64,000 nt of DNA, from assembly GCF_014237875.1 (NCBI RefSeq), contig NZ_JACJVJ010000001.1, positions 298,501-362,500 on the forward strand, read 5' to 3'. Made by a program: the position numbers and the translations under genes. The notes under the pieces were generated by a model that worked only from the letters and a program-made list of their open reading frames with translations, had not been told where the DNA came from and did not search any database. This DNA is from Parasphingopyxis marina. Lineage in GTDB: Bacteria > Pseudomonadota > Alphaproteobacteria > Sphingomonadales > Sphingomonadaceae. Shown piece by piece: positions 26,298-36,112 of this stretch; positions within the stretch are counted from its first letter, which is position 1; each line of letters opens with the position of its first letter.

Positions 26298-27200
26298 ATG
26301 AGCGCAGCAGATCCCGACAAGAAGAGCCCGCTGAAGAAGAAGCCGAGCGGCCTTGGTCGCGGGCTTTCCGCGCTGATGGGCGATGTCGAACAGGAGGCGC
26401 CGGTCAATGTCGCGCCCGACGACGGCGCCGTCCAGCTGCTGCCGGTCAGCAAGCTCGCGCCGCATCCCGATCAGCCGCGCCGCCATTTCGACGAGGAGGC
26501 GCTCGGCGAACTCGCCCGCTCGATCGAGGCGCGCGGCGTTATCCAGCCGATCGTCGTCCGGCCGCAGGGATCGGCCTATCAGATCGTCGCCGGTGAGCGG
26601 CGCTGGCGCGCGGCGCAGATCGCGCATCTTCATCAGGTCCCGGTCATCGTCCGCGATTTCGACGATGCCGAGACCCTGGAAATCGCGCTGGTCGAGAATA
26701 TCCAGCGCGAGGATCTCAACGCGATGGAAGAGGCCGAAGCCTATAAAAGGCTGATCGACGATTTCGGGCACAGCCAGGCGGCGCTCGCGCGGCTCGTTCA
26801 CAAGTCACGCAGCCATGTCGCCAACCTGTTGCGGCTGCTCGACCTGCCGAAGCGGGTACGCGATCTCGTCGTCGACGGGCGGCTCGACATGGGCCATGCG
26901 CGCGCGATCATCTCGGCACCCGATCCCGAAAGCCTGGCGCTGACCATCGTCAGCCGCGGTCTTTCGGTCCGCGAGGCGGAAGATCTGGCGCGTCGGGCCA
27001 AGTCGGGCGGCGGCAAGCCGAGCGCGGCGCCCAAGGAACGCGATCCCGATATCGTCGCGCTCGAAAAGCAGCTTGGCGAGGCGGTCGGCCTTGCGGTCAA
27101 GATCGATTTTTCCGGCAAGGCGGGCAATGTGACGGTCGGCTTCAGCTCGCTCGACCAGCTGGACATGATCTGCCAGCGGCTGTCCGGCGAGAAGATCTAG
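26298..27200 (+). CDS. parB: Chromosome partitioning protein ParB
   Basis: CTP-dependent clamp that loads at parS. 300 residues: a Lys-rich N-terminal ParA-interacting tail (GLGRGLSALMGD), the CTP-binding box GERRWRAA, VENIQREDLN, a helix-turn-helix (SQAALARLVHKSRSHVANLLRLL) and a C-terminal dimerisation domain. ATG 26298 has GAGAGG six bases upstream; a GTG at 26283 fused to the parA stop is a possible longer start. Its last four bases overlap the end of holA tail to tail. Confidence 0.97.
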   Translation: MSAADPDKKSPLKKKPSGLGRGLSALMGDVEQEAPVNVAPDDGAVQLLPVSKLAPHPDQPRRHFDEEALGELARSIEARGVIQPIVVRPQGSAYQIVAGERRWRAAQIAHLHQVPVIVRDFDDAETLEIALVENIQREDLNAMEEAEAYKRLIDDFGHSQAALARLVHKSRSHVANLLRLLDLPKRVRDLVVDGRLDMGHARAIISAPDPESLALTIVSRGLSVREAEDLARRAKSGGGKPSAAPKERDPDIVALEKQLGEAVGLAVKIDFSGKAGNVTVGFSSLDQLDMICQRLSGEKI

Positions 27201-28222
27201 CGCAGCATCCGTGCCTTGCGGGCGATCGCGAACAATTCGTCATTCGCGGCGAGCAAGCCCGGCCCGCCCGAACTTTTCACCATCCGCTCGGCCTGGCTGG
27301 CCCGGCCGATCGCGGTGGCCAGCGCGTCGCTCGGCCAGCGCTGCAGCTGGTCGGTCACCACGCCCTTTTCTTTCCAGAAAATCGCGCGCCCGGCCTTGGC
27401 GATCACCGCCTGGGCGCTGTTGCCCTGCTCGACCTCGGCGCGGAGCGAGGCGAGCAGAATCAGGCGGCGCAGCACCGCGCGGAGCAGCGGCACGCCGACC
27501 ATGCCTTCGCTCGCCAATTGGGTCAGCTCGCTGTCGAGCGCCGCGAGATCGCCGGACAGTACGACATTGGCAAGGCGGGAAAGATCGCCCTCATCGGCAT
27601 TGGCGGCGACAGCGTCGAGCGTATCATGCTCGGCGCGGCGCGGCCGATCCGGCGCGGCATCGAGATAGAGCGCGATCTTGCCGATCTCGTTGGCCAGGAT
27701 CGCGCGATCGCCATGGCAAGCGCGCGCCAGCCGATGGGCGATATCGGGCGCTACCTGCAGCCCCTGTTCCTGCGCAATCTCGATCACCAGCCGGTCGGCA
27801 TCCCGCCCTTCGGGCGCGTAGCTCGCAAAGGCCATCGCCGCATCGCTGCCAAAGGCGAGCTTGACGAGCTTGTTGGTCGGCCGGAGCGCGCCGGCGATCG
27901 CGACCACCGGATTGCCGGCCTTTTCCGCCTCCAGCAGCGCCTCGACCGACGCGGCGATCTCATCGCCGGCGGGATCGATGCGGATATAGCGCGCGCCGCC
28001 GAACAGCGAGATCGCGGCGGCTTCGTCGGAGAGCAAGGCGGGATCGGATTTCAGATCGGCACCGGTCAGGTCGATCCGCTCGGCCTCTTCGCCCATCGTC
28101 CTGGCGAGCAGCGCGGCGAGCGCATCGGAGCCGGAGCGGTCCGGGCCGTAGAGAAGGAAAAACCGCACATCCTCGCCCGGCGAGGAAAGCGCGCGGGCGA
28201 TCTGGTTGCGGTTCGCTTTCAC
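27197..28222 (-). CDS. holA: DNA polymerase III delta subunit
   Basis: Clamp-loader subunit. 341 residues of the HolA family: a degenerate AAA+ N-terminus (RFFLLYGPDRSGSDALAALLA), a middle lid with RPTNKLVKLAF, and a C-terminal collar domain. GTG 28222 is one base after the lptE stop (TAAGGTG), and its AAGG lies in the same stretch, so translation is coupled. The lptE-holA pair after leuS is standard in alphaproteobacteria. Confidence 0.94.
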   Translation of the reverse strand: MKANRNQIARALSSPGEDVRFFLLYGPDRSGSDALAALLARTMGEEAERIDLTGADLKSDPALLSDEAAAISLFGGARYIRIDPAGDEIAASVEALLEAEKAGNPVVAIAGALRPTNKLVKLAFGSDAAMAFASYAPEGRDADRLVIEIAQEQGLQVAPDIAHRLARACHGDRAILANEIGKIALYLDAAPDRPRRAEHDTLDAVAANADEGDLSRLANVVLSGDLAALDSELTQLASEGMVGVPLLRAVLRRLILLASLRAEVEQGNSAQAVIAKAGRAIFWKEKGVVTDQLQRWPSDALATAIGRASQAERMVKSSGGPGLLAANDELFAIARKARMLR

Positions 28223-28223
28223 C

Positions 28224-28763
28224 TTACGGCCCTTCGGATGCGGCGCCGGGGGCTTGTCCTTCGCCGGGCTCGTCCGCGGTGCGGGTCGCATAGAGCGCGA
28301 TGCGCGCCACGATCTGGTCGGCGACCTGCTGGGTGAGATTTTCGAGCGCCGAATCCTCGGCGGCGATCGTCGCATATTCGGAAGATACGACGTCGACGCC
28401 GGCATCGGCGCCGGCGGTCGCATCGAGCAACACGGTGCCGCGATCGGCGGCGACCAGCTGGAAGCGCGCGCGCAGGGTGCGGCGTTCGCGCGTCACGGCA
28501 TTGTCGGCGCGCACGCCGAAGCCGGTAATCTGGTCGTCGAGCTCCACCTCGAGCCGGTAGCGCGGCGGGGTGCTGCCTGCCGCGCCGAGCCGCTGTTCCA
28601 GCGCGCCGCGCATCAGATAGCCGGCCCGCCCCGGAATCTCGCCGACCTCGACCGAACCGAGTGCGGCGCGCGCCGGCGAGGATGCGCCGCCGTAAAGCGG
28701 GCGCAGTCCGCAGGCGGACAGGGACGTCAGCAGGAGGAAACACAGGGCGAAGGTGCGGATCAC
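28224..28763 (-). CDS. lptE: LPS-assembly lipoprotein LptE
   Basis: Outer-membrane lipoprotein that plugs LptD during LPS insertion. 179 residues; lipoprotein signal ends LTSLSAC, followed by GLRPLYGG, the LptE hallmark. GTG 28763 overlaps the leuS stop (GTGA). The C-terminal tail is Glu/Pro-rich and low complexity. Confidence 0.93.
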   Translation of the reverse strand: MIRTFALCFLLLTSLSACGLRPLYGGASSPARAALGSVEVGEIPGRAGYLMRGALEQRLGAAGSTPPRYRLEVELDDQITGFGVRADNAVTRERRTLRARFQLVAADRGTVLLDATAGADAGVDVVSSEYATIAAEDSALENLTQQVADQIVARIALYATRTADEPGEGQAPGAASEGP

Positions 28764-31279
28764 GCGACGATGTTTACCAGACGATCGGGGACCACGATAA
28801 TCTTTTTGGGTTCGGCGCCGTCGAGTTGCCGCATGATCTTGTCGGACGCCAGCGCCAGCGATTCCAGATCGGCCTTGCCCGCGCCCTTGGCGACCGAGAG
28901 CGTATCGCGCAGCTTGCCGTTGATCTGGACGGCGATCGTCACCTCGTCTTCGACGAGCAGCGCGGGATCGGCCTCGGGCCATTGCGCATCGGCGACCAGG
29001 CCTTGCTCGCCGAACTGCGCCCAGCCCTCCTCGGCGAGATGCGGCGCCATCGGCGCGACGAGGCGTACCAGGATACGCACGGCGGCGTCCCGGCTGGCGG
29101 AGGCGTCGGCCTTTTCGATGGCGTTGGCGAGTTCGTGGATCTTGGCGACCGCCTTGTTGAAGGACAGGTCCTCGATATCCTCGGCGACCCCGGCGATCGT
29201 CTGATGGAGCTTGCGGTCCAGGGCCTTGTCCTCGCCTTCGCCGGGCTGGTTGCCGTCGATCAGCCGCCAGAGCCGCTGGACGAAGCGCCAGGCGCCCTCG
29301 ATGCCGGCCTCGCTCCACGGCAGGTCGCGTTCGGGCGGGCTGTCGGACAGCATGAACCAGCGCACGGCGTCGGCGCCATATTGATCGATGATCGGATCGG
29401 GATCGACGGTGTTCTTCTTCGATTTCGACATTTTCTCGACACGGCCCGGCGTAACCGGCTCCCCGCCTTCGATCGCCACCCAGTCCTCGCCGTCCTTCGT
29501 CACCTCGCCGGGCGAAAGCCAGCTGCCGTCCCCGGCCTGATAGGTTTCGTGGGTCACCATGCCCTGGGTGAAAAGGCCGGCGAAGGGCTCCTTCACGTCG
29601 AGCATGCCCATACGGTTGAGTGCGCGCGTCCAGAAACGGGCATAGAGAAGGTGCAGGATCGCATGCTCGACCCCGCCGATATACTGGCCGACCGGCAGCC
29701 AGGCCTCGGCTTCGGCCCGGTCGAACGGCGCATCATCGGGCTGGCTGGCGAAACGGATGAAATACCAGCTCGAATCGACGAAGGTGTCGAGCGTGTCGGT
29801 CTCGCGCCGCGCGGGTTCGCCGCATTGCGGGCAATCAACATGCTTCCATGTCGGATGGCGATCGAGCGGGTTGCCGGGCGTTTCGAAATCGATGTCTTCG
29901 GGCAGGACGACGGGAAGCTGGTCCTTGGGCACGCCCACCGGCCCGCATTCCTCGCAATGGATGATCGGGATCGGCGTGCCCCAATAGCGCTGGCGCGAAA
30001 CGCCCCAGTCGCGCAGCCGCCATTCGGTCGTGCCTTCGCCCCAGCCTTCTTCCTCGGCGCGCTCGATGACGGCAGCCTTGGCCGCTTCGATGGTCATGCC
30101 GTCGAGGAAACGGGAATTGACGAGCGTGCCCTCGCCCGACCAGGCCTCGTCGCCCGCGAATTCGGCTTCGCTATCGTCGCCATCAGCGACCACGCGGCGG
30201 ACGGGAAGATCGTATTTTCGCGCGAAATCCATGTCGCGCTGGTCGTGTGCGGGCACCCCGAAAATCGCGCCGGTGCCATAGTCCATCAGCACGAAATTGG
30301 CGATATAGACCGGTAGTTCCCATTCGGGCTGGAACGGGTGGGCGACCGTCAGCCCGGTGTCGAAGCCCAGCTTTTCCGCGCTCTCGATATCGGCGGCCGA
30401 TGTCCCGCCGGACTGGCATTGTGCGACGAAGCGCTGCGCCTCGGCGCTGTTCTCGGCCACCGCGGCGGCCAGCGGATGATCGGCGGCGACCGCGACGAAG
30501 CTGGCGCCGAAGATCGTGTCGGGACGGGTCGTGAACACCTGCAGGTTGGTCTGGCCGGTCACCGGCTGGGAAAGCTTGAAGCGGAAGCGCAGGCCGCGGC
30601 TCTTGCCGATCCAGTTTTCCTGCATCAGCTTCACTTTGTCGGGCCACTGGTCGAGCTCGCCCAGGCCCGAAAGCAGGTCTTCGGCGAAATCGGTGATCTT
30701 CAGGAACCATTGCGACAGCTTGCGGCGTTCGACGGTCGCGCCCGAGCGCCAGCCCTTGCCGTCGATCACCTGCTCATTGGCGAGCACGGTCATGTCGACC
30801 GGGTCCCAGTTGACCGCCGATTCCTTGCGATAGACGAGGCCGGCTTCGAACAGGTCGAGGAACAGCGCCTGCTCCTGACCGTAATAATCGGGTTCGCAGG
30901 TGGCGAGCTCGCGGCTCCAGTCGAGCGCGAAGCCGAGCCGCTTCAGCTGGTCGCGCATCGCGGCGATATTGGCGCGCGTCCATTCGCCCGGATGCACCTT
31001 CTTTTCCATCGCCGCATTCTCGGCGGGCATGCCGAAGGCGTCCCAGCCCATCGGGTGCAGCACTTCATGGCCGGTCATCCGCTTGAAGCGCGCCAGCACG
31101 TCGCCCATCGTATAGTTGCGGACATGGCCCATATGGATGCGCCCCGAAGGATAGGGGAACATCTCCAGGACGTAGGATTTCGGTTTGGCCGCGGCGTTGT
31201 CGGCGGCGAATGTCTGGGCGTCGTCCCAGGTCTTTTGCCAACGCGCGTCGGCCGCTTTCGGATTGAAGCGTGACGCCAT
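28760..31279 (-). CDS. leuS: Leucyl-tRNA synthetase
   Basis: 839-residue class I synthetase of full length. HIGH-type motif in [13 protein letters not shown], the CP1 editing domain (residues about 220-420), the Zn-type CEECGPVG and DCPQCGEP pairs, and KMSKS in [13 protein letters not shown]. The ATG lies 12 bases after the DUF3576 stop, so it follows that gene in one transcript. Confidence 0.98.
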   Translation of the reverse strand: MASRFNPKAADARWQKTWDDAQTFAADNAAAKPKSYVLEMFPYPSGRIHMGHVRNYTMGDVLARFKRMTGHEVLHPMGWDAFGMPAENAAMEKKVHPGEWTRANIAAMRDQLKRLGFALDWSRELATCEPDYYGQEQALFLDLFEAGLVYRKESAVNWDPVDMTVLANEQVIDGKGWRSGATVERRKLSQWFLKITDFAEDLLSGLGELDQWPDKVKLMQENWIGKSRGLRFRFKLSQPVTGQTNLQVFTTRPDTIFGASFVAVAADHPLAAAVAENSAEAQRFVAQCQSGGTSAADIESAEKLGFDTGLTVAHPFQPEWELPVYIANFVLMDYGTGAIFGVPAHDQRDMDFARKYDLPVRRVVADGDDSEAEFAGDEAWSGEGTLVNSRFLDGMTIEAAKAAVIERAEEEGWGEGTTEWRLRDWGVSRQRYWGTPIPIIHCEECGPVGVPKDQLPVVLPEDIDFETPGNPLDRHPTWKHVDCPQCGEPARRETDTLDTFVDSSWYFIRFASQPDDAPFDRAEAEAWLPVGQYIGGVEHAILHLLYARFWTRALNRMGMLDVKEPFAGLFTQGMVTHETYQAGDGSWLSPGEVTKDGEDWVAIEGGEPVTPGRVEKMSKSKKNTVDPDPIIDQYGADAVRWFMLSDSPPERDLPWSEAGIEGAWRFVQRLWRLIDGNQPGEGEDKALDRKLHQTIAGVAEDIEDLSFNKAVAKIHELANAIEKADASASRDAAVRILVRLVAPMAPHLAEEGWAQFGEQGLVADAQWPEADPALLVEDEVTIAVQINGKLRDTLSVAKGAGKADLESLALASDKIMRQLDGAEPKKIIVVPDRLVNIVA

Positions 31280-31291
31280 GGGTAGGGGCCT

Positions 31292-31726
31292 TTAACCGAT
31301 CACGGTGCTGCGGCGAAGCTCGCGGGCACGCGTCAGGATGATTTCCTCGAGCCGCTGGACGGTCGCGGCCTGGACCGGCGCCTCCAGCCATTGCGAGCCG
31401 TTGTAAAGCTGGCGCGAGGCGGCGACGCGCAGCGCATCGGCGCGCAGGTCCGCATCGAGGATGGTGACGGTCAGCTTCATCCGTTCGGTCGGGGCCGAAG
31501 GGTTCGCATACCAGTCGGTCACGATCACGCCGCCGGCGGAATCGACCTGCGCCATCGGAATGAAGGAGAGCGTCTCGAGGCTCGCGCGCCAGAGATAGCT
31601 GTTGACCCCGATCGTCGTGACCTGGGCGGGCGCGAGCGTTTCGCTGGGCCGATCGTTGCCGCCGCCGCACGCGGCAAGCGCCAACGGCAGAAGGGCTGCA
31701 AAAACGGCGGGACGCGAAAATGACAT
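31292..31726 (-). CDS. DUF3576 family lipoprotein
   Basis: 144 residues. The signal ends in LALAAC (lipobox), so an anchored periplasmic or outer-membrane lipoprotein. Family blocks are IGVNSYLWRASLETLSFIP and the VIVTDWYAN segment. ATG 31726 has AGGTGAG five bases upstream; a GTG nine bases earlier overlaps that site. Usually found directly upstream of leuS in alphaproteobacteria. Function unknown. Confidence 0.92.
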   Translation of the reverse strand: MSFSRPAVFAALLPLALAACGGGNDRPSETLAPAQVTTIGVNSYLWRASLETLSFIPMAQVDSAGGVIVTDWYANPSAPTERMKLTVTILDADLRADALRVAASRQLYNGSQWLEAPVQAATVQRLEEIILTRARELRRSTVIG

Positions 31727-31926
31727 GATACTCACCTAAGAACGATGGGCTGTACGGGTTCGAGGCTGCGTTATAGCCGGTTGGGCTGGCCCGGCAAGCA
31801 GCGTTTTCCCGCTCGGGAGACGGCGATTGTTGAGGTTACGCAACAGTTGACGGGATTCGACTCAAGGATGTGGTGCGACTCGACGGCTTCATGCTAGGGC
31901 AAGGCCGCAGGGAGAAGAATAGAGTA

Positions 31927-32643
31927 ATGTTTGGGCGAATTTCATTGGCAGCATTGGCGGGGACCGCCTTGGCTGCGGCCGCTTTGACGGCCATGCCCGG
32001 TGCCGCCGAATCGCAGGCGCGCTCCCTGTCCTTGCGCGAGGCGCCGGCGCTTGGAACCTTCACGCCCGCTTCCGCCGATCCTCGCATGGCGCGCGCTTTG
32101 CGCCGCGCCGGCATTTCCAGCCGCGGCCTGCGCTTCACGCCTTCGGCCTCGCGACAGGGCGATCGCCCGATCACCGTCGCGGTCCGCAGCCGCGCCTCGA
32201 CCTCGGCCCGTGCCGATCGCGCCGCGGAATTCGCGATGGGAACGACATCGAGCGGCGCGACGGCGATCACGCCTTCGGCCTATAATCTGGGCGTCTCGCT
32301 CGGCTGGCGGCGGTTCGCCCTGTCCGGCGACATGACGCGGGTCGATAACGCCATAATCCCCGGCAGAAGCCGCGAATCGACCGATGTCGGCGTCAGCTAT
32401 TCGGGCCGCCGCTGGTCGACCCGGGTCCAGGTTTCCGCCGACCGGCCGACGCCCGAATCGGCGCCGAGCATCGTCGACAATGAAGAGCGCGTGGCGCTCG
32501 ATGTCGGCGGGTCCTACTCGATCGCCCGCAATCTCGATATCACCGGCGGCGTCCGCTATCAGCGCCAGCACCGGATCGAGCAGCAGGCCGATGAGCCGCA
32601 GGACAGCCAGGCCGTCTATATCGGCACGGCCTTCCGCTTCTAG
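31927..32643 (+). CDS. Predicted outer-membrane beta-barrel protein (hypothetical)
   Basis: 238 residues with a signal peptide ending near PGAAESQA. The second half alternates hydrophobic and polar residues (YNLGVSLGWRRFALSGDMTRV, YSIARNLDITGGVRYQ) and ends in AFRF with a terminal phenylalanine, the pattern of a small barrel or porin. The middle is Ala/Ser/Arg-rich and probably periplasmic. Not assigned to a named family. Preceded by a 190-base divergent gap. Confidence 0.72.
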   Translation: MFGRISLAALAGTALAAAALTAMPGAAESQARSLSLREAPALGTFTPASADPRMARALRRAGISSRGLRFTPSASRQGDRPITVAVRSRASTSARADRAAEFAMGTTSSGATAITPSAYNLGVSLGWRRFALSGDMTRVDNAIIPGRSRESTDVGVSYSGRRWSTRVQVSADRPTPESAPSIVDNEERVALDVGGSYSIARNLDITGGVRYQRQHRIEQQADEPQDSQAVYIGTAFRF

Positions 32644-33191
32644 AATTCCTTCGGCGTCAGCGCGCCGATCCCCGCCCAGCCATAAATGCCCATGCCGCGC
32701 AGGCCTTTCGCGCGCCGCGCGTCCATGCCGCCGAGCGCGATCACCGATATCCGGGTCCGCCGCGCGAGGAGGCCGAATCGCACGCGGCCCAGCATCTTTG
32801 CGCCCCGATGCGACTCGGTCGCGAAAACCGGCGACAGGAAGACGAGATCGGCGCGGGCCTGTTCGGCGATCCGCAATTCGGCCGGATTATGGGCGGCCAC
32901 CGTGCGAATCATCTCTCTGGCGCCGATGCGGCGCGAGCGGTGATGGAAGCCGTCGGCCCGAACGCGCCGGGCCAGCCGCTGATCGCCGGCCATGACCATG
33001 ATGAGCCCGCGCGCGCGCGCGATCCGGCGAATGCGCGCGGCCAGCCGGCGCCGGTCGTCGATCGGCAGGGAATGATGCCGCACGATCACGCCGCTGCCGC
33101 GCGGCAGGCGGGCGAGCGACGGCCATAGCCGGTCGCCCTGCCGTTCGTCGGTCATCAGCCAGAGCGTCGGGAGAGGGTGGCGGCGCGGCAC
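32640..33191 (-). CDS. Thiamine-phosphate synthase / TenI family protein
   Basis: 183 residues from GTG 33191. TIM-barrel ThiE/TenI-like pattern: LWLMTDER at the start, VFLSPVFATESHRG for the phosphate-proximal loop, and VIALGGMDARRAKGLRGMGIYGWAGIGAL at the end, cited here as three separate short blocks. The usual ThiE Asp/Gly-rich HLGQ segment is replaced by FHHRSRR, so catalysis cannot be assumed. An ATG at 33215 is an alternative start that would overlap the YggS start. No TPP riboswitch is visible upstream. Confidence 0.78.
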   Translation of the reverse strand: MPRRHPLPTLWLMTDERQGDRLWPSLARLPRGSGVIVRHHSLPIDDRRRLAARIRRIARARGLIMVMAGDQRLARRVRADGFHHRSRRIGAREMIRTVAAHNPAELRIAEQARADLVFLSPVFATESHRGAKMLGRVRFGLLARRTRISVIALGGMDARRAKGLRGMGIYGWAGIGALTPKEF

Positions 33192-33213
33192 GCGGCTTTC
33201 TATAGCAAGCCGC

Positions 33214-33888
33214 ATGGCAGGCGACATCCCCGATAACCCCGAAGCCCGGCTCGCGTCCGTCCGCGAGGAGATCGCGCGCATGGCCAAAAAGGCCGGGCGC
33301 GAACCCGGCGACGTGACGCTGGTCGCAATCTCCAAAACCCATGATGCGGAGGCGGTCCGCCCGCTGATCGCCGCCGGGCAGCGGGTCTTCGGCGAAAACC
33401 GGGTGCAGGAAGCACAGGACAAATGGCCGCCGCTCAAGGCGGCGGTGCCGGATATCGAACTCCATCTTGTCGGCCAGCTCCAGTCCAACAAGGCCGAGGA
33501 TGCGGTCGCCCTGTTCGACGCGATCCACGGCGTCGACCGGCCGTCGCTGATAAAGGCGCTCGCCAAAGCGCTCGCAAAGATGGAGCGGCGGCCGCTGCTT
33601 TTCGTCCAGGTCAATATCGGGGAGGAGGAGCAGAAGGGCGGCTGCGCCATCGCCGATCTGCCCGCGCTATTGGAAAAGGCCGCGGATGCCGGGCTCGGCA
33701 TATCCGGGCTGATGTGCATCCCGCCTGCGGATGTCGAGCCGGCGCCCTATTTCGCGCTGCTCGCCAAGCTCGCTAAGGAAAGCGGCATCGACCGGCTCTC
33801 GATGGGCATGTCGGGCGATTATGGCACCGCCGTGATGTGCGGCGCGACCCATGTTCGCGTCGGCACCGCGCTGTTCGGGAGGCGCTAG
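33214..33888 (+). CDS. YggS family pyridoxal-phosphate homeostasis protein
   Basis: 224 residues, alanine-racemase-like N-terminal barrel. The PLP lysine is in LVAISKTHDAEAVRPLI; GENRVQEAQDKW and HLVGQLQSNKA are family blocks, and LSMGMSGDYGTAVMCGATHVRVGTALFG closes the barrel, cited as pieces. Binds PLP but has no known catalytic activity; helps vitamin B6 balance. Divergent from the ThiE-like gene, with both possible starts inside a shared CATG. Confidence 0.95.
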   Translation: MAGDIPDNPEARLASVREEIARMAKKAGREPGDVTLVAISKTHDAEAVRPLIAAGQRVFGENRVQEAQDKWPPLKAAVPDIELHLVGQLQSNKAEDAVALFDAIHGVDRPSLIKALAKALAKMERRPLLFVQVNIGEEEQKGGCAIADLPALLEKAADAGLGISGLMCIPPADVEPAPYFALLAKLAKESGIDRLSMGMSGDYGTAVMCGATHVRVGTALFGRR

Positions 33889-33897
33889 GGGCCCTGG

Positions 33898-34977
33898 CTA
33901 AAGCTGGTGGCCGGTCCGGTCGCGCTTGGTCGAGAGATAATGCGCATTGTGCGGGTTCTCGCCATGTTTGTGCGGCACGCGCTCGGTGACGGTGATTCCC
34001 GCCGCTTCCAGCCCTGCCACCTTTTCCGGATTATTGGTGAGCAGGCGCACGCCGGACTGGCCGAGCAGTTCCAGCATCCGCGCCGCGACCCGGAAATCGC
34101 GTTCGTCGATCGCGAAGCCGAGCCGGGTATTGGCGTCGACCGTATCGAAGCCCTGATCCTGCAGCGCATAGGCGCGCAGCTTGTTGACGAGCCCGATGCC
34201 GCGCCCTTCCTGCCGCAGATAGAGAAGAATACCCCAGCCCTCCTCCGCCATCGCCGCGAGCGCGCCCTGGAGCTGCGGACCGCAATCGCATTTCAGCGAA
34301 GCGAGCACGTCGCCGGTCAGGCATTCGCTGTGCAGACGCACGAGCGGCGGCGTGCCGCTTGGCGAGCCGATCAGCAGCGCGATATGTTCGGCGGCATCGG
34401 CCTGGTGGCGAAAGGCGACGATCTCGGCCTTTTCGGCCGTGGCCACCGGCAGCTTCGCCCGCGCGGCGATCGTCAGTCCGGCGGGATCGTCATAGGCCTC
34501 GATATCGGCGGCGGTCACCGCGTCCGCAGCCTCGCCCGCAGTGACGAACACCGCCGGCAGCAGTCCGGCGAGCCGCGCGAGCTTGAGCGCGGCGGCCGAT
34601 GCTTCCGGATACTGCACGGCGAGCGCGCGGAACGGGCCTTTCAACGGTTCTTTCAGGTCGAAGGCCGGATCGGCGATGGCGGTCGCGGCGGACAGATCGT
34701 GCCAGGCTTCGCGCCGCACGCGCACCGGCGCGCCGGGCCTTGCTGCTTCGAGCTGATTGGCGAGCTTGAGCGTTTCCGCGCGGCCCGCGCCGATCATGAT
34801 GTCGGCGAGCGCCGAGCCATCGAACGCGGCGAGGCTCTCAGCGGTCGCCGTCTCGATCGCAAGCACCCGGATCGCCCCGGTTTCGTCGGCCAGCGCGGCC
34901 GGCCAGCCACGCCGCAGCGCGTCGATCGCGCGCGCGACCTTGCGGCTCTCGCCGGGAGGAGCAGATCCGTCAGACAC
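33898..34977 (-). CDS. ribA: GTP cyclohydrolase II with degenerate RibB-like N-terminal domain
   Basis: 359 residues. The C-terminal GCH2 domain is intact: the zinc cysteines in SECLTGD and KCDCGPQ, REGRGIGL-type [19 protein letters not shown] (cited as a block), and the terminal RTGHQL. The N-terminal ~170 residues resemble DHBP synthase ([32 protein letters not shown]) but the acidic active-site stretch of RibB reads IETATAE, so that half is probably inactive. Starts inside the xth 3' end (8-base overlap). Supplies the first step of riboflavin synthesis. Confidence 0.93.
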   Translation of the reverse strand: MSDGSAPPGESRKVARAIDALRRGWPAALADETGAIRVLAIETATAESLAAFDGSALADIMIGAGRAETLKLANQLEAARPGAPVRVRREAWHDLSAATAIADPAFDLKEPLKGPFRALAVQYPEASAAALKLARLAGLLPAVFVTAGEAADAVTAADIEAYDDPAGLTIAARAKLPVATAEKAEIVAFRHQADAAEHIALLIGSPSGTPPLVRLHSECLTGDVLASLKCDCGPQLQGALAAMAEEGWGILLYLRQEGRGIGLVNKLRAYALQDQGFDTVDANTRLGFAIDERDFRVAARMLELLGQSGVRLLTNNPEKVAGLEAAGITVTERVPHKHGENPHNAHYLSTKRDRTGHQL

Positions 34978-35764
34978 GGAATTCGGTCACCAGCGGCACA
35001 TGGTCGGAGGGCTTGAACCAGCCCCGGCAGGGTTCGTGGATACTGTGGGCAATCGCCTTTTCGGCGAGTTCGGGGCTGGCCCACATATGATCGAGCCGCC
35101 GGCCGCGGTCCGACGTTTCCCAGTCCTTCGCGCGGTAGCTCCACCAGCTGTAATAGCGTTCGGGCGGGGGAATGAAGCGGCGGCCGAGATCGACCCAGTC
35201 ATGGGCTTTCCGGAGCGTATCGAGCGCCTCGACCTCGATCGGGGTGTGGCTGACGACTTTCAGCAATTGTTTGTGGCTCCAGACGTCGGATTCGAGCGGC
35301 GCGACATTGAAATCGCCCACCAGCAAGGTCGGCCGGTCAAGGCCTTTCGACCATTCGGTCATCCGCTCGAGGAAATCGAGCTTCTGGCCGAATTTGGGAT
35401 TTTCGTCGCGATCGGGAATGTCGCCGCCTGCCGGCACATAGACATTTTCGAGGTGGAAGCCGCAATCGAGCTGGACGCCGACATGACGCGCCTCGCCATT
35501 GGCCTGCCAGTCGAGCCTGTCGTCCTCGCGGAACGGCACCTTGCTGACGATCGCCACGCCATGATGCATTTTCTGCCCGTGCAGCGCCTGATGTTCATAG
35601 CCCAGGGCCTTCAGCGCCTCGACGGGAAAGGTGTCGTCGACGGTCTTGGTTTCCTGCAGGCACAATATGTCCGGCGCTTCGTCTTTCAGGAACTGCTCGA
35701 CGATGCCGATGCGGAAACGGACGGAATTGATGTTCCAGGTCGCGATCTTGAGGGTCTGGGCCAT
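34970..35764 (-). CDS. xth: Exodeoxyribonuclease III
   Basis: AP-endonuclease of base-excision repair. 264 residues: the [10 protein letters not shown] start, LCLQETK (metal ligand), GDFNVAP, and RLDHMW with the catalytic aspartate, ending near [13 protein letters not shown] 35764; upstream codons to 35794 are in frame but not family-like. Overlaps ribA by eight bases. Confidence 0.96.
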   Translation of the reverse strand: MAQTLKIATWNINSVRFRIGIVEQFLKDEAPDILCLQETKTVDDTFPVEALKALGYEHQALHGQKMHHGVAIVSKVPFREDDRLDWQANGEARHVGVQLDCGFHLENVYVPAGGDIPDRDENPKFGQKLDFLERMTEWSKGLDRPTLLVGDFNVAPLESDVWSHKQLLKVVSHTPIEVEALDTLRKAHDWVDLGRRFIPPPERYYSWWSYRAKDWETSDRGRRLDHMWASPELAEKAIAHSIHEPCRGWFKPSDHVPLVTEFRV

Positions 35765-35803
35765 GAATGAGCGTCTAGCGGGCGCGGGCGGCAAGCGCCA
35801 CAG

Positions 35804-35860
35804 CGTGTTTGATCGTCAGAATGTTGCTGACGCGGGGCTCGGCCGAACGGTCGAGTCTGA
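35804..35860. repeat. Degenerate member of the intergenic hairpin repeat family
   Basis: Right half CTCGGCC-GAAC-GGTCGAG (one G-T pair) followed by TCTGA matches the element at 48651. Left half CGTCAG...CTGACG forms its own hairpin, and TCAGA/TCTGA can pair as outer arms. The long central stem is missing. Confidence 0.6.
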
Positions 35861-35874
35861 ACATGGAATCAAAA

Positions 35875-35910
35875 GGCCCCTGCTCCGGGGGCATATATGG
35901 AGCAGGGGCC
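35875..35910 (-). terminator. Intrinsic terminator of lolA
   Basis: Perfect 12-bp stem (GGCCCCTGCTCC / GGAGCAGGGGCC) with a 12-base loop. Read leftward it is followed by TTTTG, so it terminates the lolA transcript about 200 bases after its stop. Confidence 0.85.
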
Positions 35911-36112
35911 GAACCTAGCAATTCGTCACGCTAGGCGGGAGGCTGGGCGGTTTGCGGGTAACAGGGGAAATCCCGCAAGGCCTTTGGCGCCTCCACGAAA
36001 CCGGTTTACCGCCGATTACCTGACGCCCGGATGAATGAATCGCGGCAATTTGACGGCGAGAGGAACCGGACCGGCCCCGAAACGCCCGTGCGCCGGGACG
36101 AACCGATGGGCG

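Larger units (their letters stand above)
35765..36112. other. Intergenic region with lolA terminator and a degenerate repeat copy
   Basis: 348 bases without a gene between lolA and xth, both leftward. It holds the terminator at 35875-35910, a degenerate copy of the intergenic repeat at 35804-35860, and a CCTAGC...GCTAGG inverted repeat at about 35914-35935. I see no credible small open frame. An xth promoter must lie between about 35765 and 35870 but no clear hexamers stand out. Confidence 0.7.

Noticed and set aside
33192-33213. TPP riboswitch before the ThiE-like gene
   Set aside because: Only about 22 bases separate it from the divergent YggS gene, too little for the aptamer.
33898-35100. 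FMN riboswitch upstream of ribA
   Set aside because: ribA starts inside xth, leaving no leader; no conserved FMN-aptamer pattern is seen.
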